A stretch of 64,000 bases of DNA from NCBI GenBank assembly GCA_025267735.1, contig CM046297.1, forward strand, positions 16,642,011 through 16,706,010, in the 5' to 3' direction. Source of the stretch: Mactra quadrangularis. Lineage: Eukaryota; Mollusca; Bivalvia; Venerida; Mactridae. The translations under genes were made by a program, and so were the position numbers. Each line of letters opens with the position of its first letter. Within the stretch, counting starts at the first letter, position 1. Shown piece after piece: positions 56,582-64,000 of the stretch. Below the pieces are notes generated by a model. The model did no database searches. It was given only the letters and a program-made list of their open reading frames with translations, and was not told the origin of the DNA.

Positions 56582-58421
56582 CCCAGCCAGCATGCCCATA
56601 TCGGGTCGATATACAATTAATGTCGGCATATCGGCAAAATGTGCCGACTTGGGGGCCGACATCGGACCGCTGCAGTGCCGACATACTCAATATTTTGAAA
56701 AATTATAAATGCAATTGATTTGCTTACTTAATTATGTTAATAAATATTCCTGTGTATGATTTTAATTACTAGAAGCACACTAGCCCCAATTCATGTTACA
56801 TCAAAAAAGTATATCGGGTCTGCGTCGGGCCTACATGATCAACAAATGTAACTATTTTGTATATCGGATTGACATCGGTACGATAGTGTGTTTTCTGCTA
56901 CACCTCCATATATTGTTAAATCGTTTAAATAGTATGAAATATATTAACTCTAATGAAACACCTTTGTTATCTGCTTATTATATTTACGTACTGTCATACC
57001 GGCAAAATACCCATTTTGGGACCGACATCGGACCGCTGCAGTGCCAACATACTCAATATTTTGGAAAATGCTAACTGCAATTGTATTGTTCACTTAACTA
57101 TGTTAATAGGTAGTTCTGTGTATGATTTCAATTTGTAGAACCACACTAACCCTATTTCATGTAACGTCAAAACTGAAACGTATATCGGGTCTGTGTCGGG
57201 ACTACATGGTAATGAACGCAACTATTTTGTATATCGGATTGACAACGGTACGATATTGCGTTTTCTTGTTTACAATGCAGCAAATAATTGTACATTTTGG
57301 TACGAATTTTAAAATAATTTTAGCTATGTTTTGAAATGAATTGTTGTTTGTAATTAAAATCAATATTTTTTAAGTACATAAAACCACTCTTATATACTAA
57401 TATTATTTTAAATGAAGAACTGGCAAATATTCACTGCATTCCTTCTTTCAACTGAAAAAGCGCCAAAAAACATAGGAAAGTGATGAAGGTGAAGTTTATT
57501 TTCTTTTAAAAGTAGATCAAATGATGATTTAACAAATGTGTAAACACTGTTGATTACTTCATTTTAACCATTTGAGCGATTGCAATATACAAAATTTATC
57601 TGTTTGTCTTATTTTAAAGTAAAAGTATGGTTGAAAATATTTGTAACATAATTTCGCGACATGCAACAAGGCCGTGATTATCATTTCCTCAATATAGTTA
57701 GAATATACTAAATATTCGCTTTAATAATCTTTTTTGTAACAAATCTGTTTGCTTTTTGCATACTGGCTGTTTATTTTTATGCCACGGTTTATTAATGTAC
57801 ATGTACACCGCTATTGTTTTGATTTTAACCCGATGTAGGTAAGAAATATCGGGCCGATATTTTTTAGACATCGGCCCGATATTGTACTATCGATGTCGGG
57901 TCGACATCATTCCTGTTTGAAGCCGAGGTTAAATCCGACGTTGGGCCGTCATAGAAAACCACAAAGGTTTGCTATCGGACGGATATAGAATAATTTCTAC
58001 TGTTGACTGACATCCCACCGCTATTGTTTTGATGTCGGCCCGATGTAGGCAAGAAATATCGGACCGATATTGTGTAGACATCGGCCCGATATTGTATTAC
58101 CGATGTCGGGTCGACATCATTTCTATTTGCAGCCGAGGTAAAATCCGACGTTGGGCCGTCATAGAAAACCATATAGGTTTGCTGTCGGACCGATATAGAA
58201 TAAATTCTACTGTTTACTGACATCACACCGCTATTGTTTTGATGTCGGCCCGATGTAGGCAAGAAATATCGGACCGATATTGTGTAGACATCGGCCCGAT
58301 ATTGTACTACCGATGTCGGGTCGACATAATTCCTATTTGCAGCCGAGATTAATCCCGACGTCGGGCCGTCATAGAAAACCATATAGGTTTGATGTCGGGC
58401 CGATATAGAATGTTGGCTGGG
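56582..58421. mobile_element. 1.84-kb TIR element made of internal tandem repeats
   Basis: The left end CCCAGCCAGCATGCCCATAT and the right end (reverse complement CCCAGCCAACATTCTATATC) form an imperfect inverted repeat, flanked by AT on both sides. The interior has two tandem copies of ~371 bp (landmark ATATCGGGTC at 56811 and 57182) and three copies of an exact 210-bp unit (CTATTGTTTTGAT at 57811, 58021, 58231). All are rich in ATCGGGCCGACATCGG-type motifs. No transposase is present. The right end abuts ~190-bp satellite sequence. Confidence 0.8.
57811..58410. repeat. 210-bp tandem repeat inside the TIR element
   Basis: Three copies starting at 57811, 58021 and 58231; the last is cut short by the element end. 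Copies contain GGCCGATATTGTGTAGACAT CGGCCCGATATTGTA, a near-palindrome. Confidence 0.9.
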
Positions 58422-58423
58422 AT

Positions 58424-58790
58424 GTGGTCTTTGGCCCAAGCCCACGGAATTTTCCCAGGGTAGCCATTATGCCCATGTGATAGCCCTATGCCAGTCCTCT
58501 CGCATGGTATACTCCAGTACTCGGTCAAACACGAGATTCGAGCCCTGAAACATGGCCCAACTGAGTGCTGATTCATACACAAAACGTAAAGTACCGACAT
58601 TTTGCGATCTCTGGTCCAAGTCCAAGGAAATGTTTTAAGGTAGCTACCATGCCCACGTGACCTATCGTGTGGTATACGCCAGAACCCGGCCAAATCGCTT
58701 TAACTCGAGATTCGAGACCTAAAACATGGCCCATCTGATTGCTGATTTTTTACTCAATACACATAATACCGACTTGAGGCCTTAGACCCA
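58424..58790 (+). repeat. ~190-bp satellite monomers, cluster 2
   Basis: TGTGGTCTTTGGCCCAAGCC, CCCAGGGTAGCC, GAGCCCTGAAACATGGCCCA and ACACAAAACGTAAAGTACCG match cluster 1 at 28590-29050. Two diverged units with about 170-190 bp spacing. Confidence 0.8.
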
Positions 58791-61074
58791 ACAAATGGAC
58801 TTTCCATGTTCAATAGCTTGTTATTGTATGTCGTTTTAGGCCTAAATTATTATTTCCCTATTCGTTATAGAAACATTTTTGCAAGCAAAAATAACAACTT
58901 GTGGCCACTTTAGCTAGCCAAAACATTTTGCTAACTTCAGCGACGTTATGAGAATAGATTTGTGAAATCATTAGGAAAAACATTATTTTTAACTGCAGAA
59001 GGATGTCTTTGGAACACAAATTAACATCCGAAAAAAGGACTACTTTCTACACTCACGATGTTATCATTATATTTTTCTTGTACACGTATATGTAATTATT
59101 TCTTACTTATTTTTCTGCTATTTTGTTTTCTTTCTGTCAACAGAACCAGCAGCCTGAAAGATTAATCCTTATGTATTTTTTATATTTCTGCCGGCAGACA
59201 CAGCAGAAGGATCGATCCTTCTTCTATGTCAGCTGAGTCTGCCAACTTGTTGTTCATACACAGTTATATAATTGAAATATGGGCTTTTATAAAGCCAAAA
59301 CACATGGCAATGTGAAAAATTAGACTGTTCAAATGCAAAATAATCAATTAGCATAAATTGTGTATAATTGAAACGAAATAACAAAGCAAAACTAAATTGA
59401 CATTAAAATAATACGGAACAAAATACGTAATTAAACTTTTTTGAAGAAAAAATGTTCCATAATTTTTTATTGTACATTTTTTTAAATTATTTTTCTTATA
59501 GTTACAGCAGTTATACAGAGCTAAACATTTTAACAAAGTTATAAAATAGAATACATTGTATAGGTTATCTGTTATCATTATACAAAATGTATTATAAAGG
59601 TTGAAACACAAACTGATATACAATTCTAATTCATCAATAATTAAGAAACCAGGATATTCCACTCCCAACAAATGTAGCAACTACATGTATACCAAAACAT
59701 TCTTAATTCAAAATAAGAGTGATCTACTTTTAGAGGGAGGTAAGAAAGACATAACTTAACAAATTGTCTCCAATGACGTCTATGCTTTTCTCCCTCATTG
59801 CTTATAAAACATGGAAAAATACTAATATGACAACTCCAAAATATGTTGGACACTGGTGCAGGTCGTATTCTAGGTCATGCGTGTTTTTGTACTTTTAACA
59901 ATGGACTTGCCAACAAAATAGGTGAATAAACTAATGCATGAACGGCATTTTACTGATTTGAACAGGCAATTTTTATGTGTAACATTTCTTTTAAATAGTG
60001 AGTATGCACATTGTAAATTTTAGATAATGATGTGTTGATTAAATAAGTGTAAACTAACTAAACTACAATGTATAATAAAATTGTGAAAATAATTCACCCC
60101 TAAATATTGGTGTGTAACAAAACTGGCTATGTTTATATACGAAATGTTTACGTTGATGACCCGTTACTCATTTACAAGAAAATATTTATACATGTAGTAA
60201 ATTGTTAATGGGTGTTACACTAGCTATGAAGCTCTTATTACAAGTGAAGATTCTTGTTAAATCAATAAAACAGGTTACAATAAATACGCTTTTAAAAAAC
60301 AAACAAACACAGAATAATAATCAAACTTAATTACAGATATATATAAGGGAAGTAAGAAAGATATAACTCTACAATGGTTGTCTCCCTTGTAGTACAAGAT
60401 TGAAAGATTGCTAGAACACTTTCCCATTTACAATGACAATGAGTGAAGTACATTTATTCAGTTTTTGAAAATTTATAAATACTGCATAGTATACTTTAAC
60501 TTTAAACATATTTTATTGTCCTATTTCATTTGTATACTAAATATATAATACTGATTGCCCTTGTTATGCAGTGTTCTTGCAAACTGTAAATCTGCAGAAA
60601 AAAATTCTATTACATACATATTAGGAACGCACATTTATACAGTTTAGATTTGGAATGATGAATGATGATAATGAGCTATCTAGAGTAATGGCAGAATAAA
60701 GAAGTAAGTAAGAAGAGTGGAAAGAGGTGGCAGTATAATAAAAAAGACAAGAAATCCGGTGGATAGCAAAAACATCATTATAATGATATATAACATATAC
60801 ATATGATTTATTGTATGATAATAGATTAAATTAATTAATAAATGTAGGATAGATTCTTTAGTTGAATCATGTTCCATAATTTTGACCATTGCTTTTATTA
60901 TGTCAATTCTATAAGCGATGTCATTCCAAAGAGCCTTAGCTATACGTACATGTATAAAAGGTATTTATTTCTTTGGTTATATTGATTTATCTTTAATCAT
61001 TATCCATTAATTTATCACGCCCTCCTTTTAAGTTAAAATCTCATTTTTTTTCATTTCACCGTCAAGTGACGACA
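58791..61074. other. Intergenic
   Basis: AT-rich. It contains an 18-bp palindrome (59205-59222) and two weakly similar pieces near 59735-59810 and 60345-60395 (GTAAGAAAGA(C/T)ATAAC...GTCTCC). Minus-strand frames at 59348-59853 have no domain or splice support. Confidence 0.5.
59205..59222. repeat. 18-bp perfect palindrome
   Basis: AGAAGGATCGATCCTTCT reads the same on both strands. No neighbouring gene explains it. Confidence 0.6.
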
Positions 61075-61079
61075 ACGAT

Positions 61080-61160
61080 GCTGCATTGAGTCGTTTTCTT
61101 TTTACTCTTACAACACGCATGCGCATTAAGCACAAAACGTCGCACGTGAATAAGTGTTGT
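61080..61160 (+). promoter_or_regulatory. Promoter-like patch with NRF1-type site and E-box
   Basis: CACGCATGCGCATT (near 61113-61126) is a near-consensus NRF1 site, and GCACGTGA (near 61142) contains a CACGTG E-box. Downstream CAG|GTACGT (61218) could be a donor and TATATTTGCAG|ACCAG (61439) an acceptor on the plus strand. The frame across 61086-61218 is short and unrecognised. Confidence 0.35.
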
Positions 61161-64000
61161 CTTTTCGCCGTGTCTTACATTTTATTAAATGGTTGCATAT
61201 TTTGCTTATATTTGCAGGTACGTAAGTTTCGTTATTGTTCACATGTTTCCATTGTTTATTTTGCATTACTTCATTATGGTTGTCATTGCCATTTTATATG
61301 CATTTTTGATTAAAATGTTGGAGCACATTGTCACATAGTCCACCATGCTCTCCACTCCAGTCTGAGTACTTGTGAATGTAGTCTCATGTCTTGTCTCACT
61401 ATTTTATTACATATGTGCGTCTTCTGTCTATATTTGCAGACCAGAATGTCAGCACATCCTTCACCTAGCTGAGAAGATGTATATTATATGCTTCAGAACC
61501 TGTGACAATTGGCAACAACGTGCTTTTGAGGTGTTTTTCGTGATACGGAACGAAACCGGTTTGTATGGGTTTTATATTTTCCTGACGTCATGAGATTAGC
61601 TGTATTAACCAATCAAATTGTATGAATTTGGGAAACCCAATAGCAAAGTTGCGCGAAATAGTGATTTGCAAGAGGTTTGTTTTTACTGTTTAGAAATTAA
61701 TTAACTTATACTTGTTTATGTAAGCTTGATCATGAAAGTTCCGACTGTTTATAGGAACTTTTAAGTCCACTTTCTGGACCCCAATACTGAGCTTAAGTTC
61801 AGGATATAGTTTCTTGCTCAAGTATATGAAGTAAACAATGGGGTATTCTATCTGTTGATGGCTCAGGCGGACAGGGGGGTCCAGGGGGGAGTGGGTCCGG
61901 ACAATTGTCCCCAACATTTTTTGTTTTATAGTTATCTGTATCGGTCTGTTTTTCATTTGAAAAAAAAAACTCCCAAGTTATTTCTTGGATAATTTAGACT
62001 GGTCAGGGCCGGTAAAATCTTAAAATTGTTAACTTGTCCACTCTGGCTTACTGGTAGTCCTAGGTATAAGACCCTACATAACTTTTTTATCATACTGACA
62101 GGCGCGTATCTAGGCCATTTTTGAGGTTACGCACAAATGCTAGAAGGATACAGGGGCATACCCTTCCTGATTTTTTGCGCTACATTGGCTTAGATGCATT
62201 TTGGTGAATTTTTGGCAACTGGCTGCACGCATATTTGACAACAGAATTACCCTTCGTTCCATTCTTATTTAATATAACCTATACAATTTCATACGGGAAA
62301 ATAAAAAGTGAACATTGCTTATTGTATAACACTTAATTAACAAGATCGCATTGGCTAACTATAGAAATTGTATCAAACAATAACCTCATAGAAAGTTTAC
62401 GCAGATGAATGACAAAGTTAATCACGGTTTTAATCAACACATTCTTTTCCATGTTGAAAACAGCCAAATGCTACGTACAAACATAAAAATATAGCGCAAG
62501 ATATCGCTCTCTTTTGCGAGCAAAGGTATCAATCACTTTATGTATGTCAATAGTAAGTTCCCTGTGCATAGCAATAAGGGCCAGACTGATCATACGCTCT
62601 GTTGTCACTGTAGACCTCAAGTATGTCTTGCAAAGTAGTATAAAACAAATCTTAATGTTGTCTAAACAATAGGTTAGTAAGACATTAAACTGAGATAGTG
62701 TTTAGACATGAAAAAATCTTACATTTTAAAGTTTGTTAATACTTCAGAAGCGAAAATAGACGACAGAGAACAAAGGTCGCTCGCCATCAAGACCTGGTTA
62801 AAGAAAGTCCACTCTGTTTTTTCTTATGTAAAATTTAAGAAATAACTTACAGTTGTCCATATTTTGTTGTCTAATAAAATATAGGCACGAGTTGTGATGT
62901 GCGTATGATTAAATCACGAGTGCTTTAGCACGAGTGATTTAATACGCGCATCGAACGAGATCACAAGATTACAACACACTATCTTAATTATTCTGCTATA
63001 ATGTCAATAACATAAATACACAATATATGAAAAACACAGTCCTGTGTTATCTACTTTTGGTTTTGAAATGTATAAATACTTTCGAAACCAAAGATGTTCA
63101 CATTTAAACAGCACTTGGTAAATTTTGAGTTCAGAAATTTCCATACAGCATTTTTTATATTTACTACTTTTAATATAGTAACATTTTGTGGTGAGTGTAA
63201 TTCGAGAGCCCTACGATTTAAATGTTTTCTTTATAAAATTACGTGTCTAAATCACTTTTGGTATCTAGAACATTTTGTAATGTAAATATTCATTTATTTG
63301 GTTTTGGTAATGATCAAATCGTTTTTTGTTTATTATATCTTAAATTTGTATATTTATTTTTCCTTACGTCAGCAATCCCTTACGACATGAACATTATATT
63401 TGTTAATAGTCATGGATATCTTTTTATAAGTCTAACCGATGTGGTTGATTCCCGTTTTCATTCTTTCTGTTATGAAAGAAGTTTCAAGGTGCACAAATAG
63501 ACATAATAAATAATTTGTGTAGGCCTACTGCTCAATATAAGTTATTTCATATGACTTTTCATTGTGTAAAGTTATCACAGTCGAGTCAAATAATGCCTAA
63601 CTCGGATGAGGCATCCTATTTCTCAGTGTTTTTGGCACTTAAAGATTTTCGATTGCTGGAATTGAGGTTACGCACGTGGGTAAAGTGCGTAATGGCAGAT
63701 ACGCGCCTGCATACAGACGTTTTTCTGTTATGTAGGGTCTTAACGGATTGCTTCAAAAACGCATAGCAAAATTTTTTTTCCACAAGTAAATGAATGTGGG
63801 TCAAATTAGCACCAAACGATAGATAAAAGTTTACTTTTATTCTTTCCATAAATCAAAAGGCATTAATCAGGGTTTTTCGCTTACAGATACACTAATTACT
63901 TTTACTGCTATCCAGGGTTGACGCCGTTCGCCACCATTTCGAACTGAATTCTTGCCGGTAAAAAGTGTGGCATCGGTTAAACGAAATTTTTTTTCCAGAG
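61160..64000. other. Intergenic with repeat fragments
   Basis: Contains a short duplicated stretch (ATATTTGCAG contexts at 61209-61219 and 61430-61439), a SINE-tail fragment (61770-61830, minus), a G-rich fragment near 61870-61900, a repeat with GGCGCGTATCTAGGCC...GAGGTTACGCAC (62101-62135) related to 63664-63707, and an imperfect palindrome at 62911-62955. No gene is supported. Confidence 0.5.
62911..62955. repeat. Imperfect palindrome
   Basis: ATTAAATCACGAGTGCTTTA faces GCACGAGTGATTTAAT. The arms pair except at the CACGAGTG cores. Confidence 0.5.

Overview
The window looks like AT-rich nuclear DNA of an invertebrate, most likely a mollusc and perhaps a bivalve. This is judged from split genes with GT/AG introns, tRNA-derived SINEs, many short terminal-inverted-repeat (TIR) elements and very long minisatellite arrays. 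Nothing prokaryotic, organellar or viral was seen. The species cannot be named from the sequence.

Two protein-coding loci are well supported, both on the minus strand. (1) At 15158-15242 lies the first coding exon of a DIP2 (disco-interacting protein 2) orthologue, with a compact promoter just upstream (YY1-like site and a TCTCGCGAGA palindrome). All sequence from 15157 down to 1 is then probably its first intron, filled with transposon remnants. (2) At 18491-25088 four exons splice in phase into a predicted 496-residue ankyrin-repeat protein with a long Ser/Pro-rich disordered C-terminal tail. Its 5' UTR probably continues upstream of a splice acceptor at 25116. A promoter-like patch near 29.1-29.2 kb shares 15 bases with the DIP2 promoter and may serve this gene.

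Two weaker, mostly non-coding transcription units are suggested by splice signals: a plus-strand one (29254 to about 32.1 kb, perhaps reaching an orphan ORF at 36241-36599) and a minus-strand one (exons near 56331-56540, 55960-56083, 54298-54390) that points into the giant repeat array.

Mobile DNA includes a Tc1-like transposase pseudogene (3.6-4.3 kb), a PIF/Harbinger-like element with a transposase fragment (4.8-5.9 kb), two copies of one hAT-type MITE in opposite orientation (7.3 and 21.0 kb), several foldback elements, at least six SINE copies, and a 1.84-kb TIR element built from internal tandem repeats (56.6-58.4 kb) that sits inside a dispersed ~190-bp satellite.

The dominant feature is a ~13.1-kb mosaic minisatellite (39717-52842). 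It has at least seven related families with unit lengths of 25, 25, 29, 27, 25/22, 25 and 25 bp in adjoining blocks, including a 47-bp higher-order unit and a large internal duplication. A separate 30-bp array lies at 32.7-34.4 kb. A 56-bp piece of the mosaic array has been copied in inverted orientation to 55608-55663, flanked by a perfect 37-bp direct repeat. This is the most unusual local event in the window. The remaining regions look like ordinary intergenic or intronic sequence.
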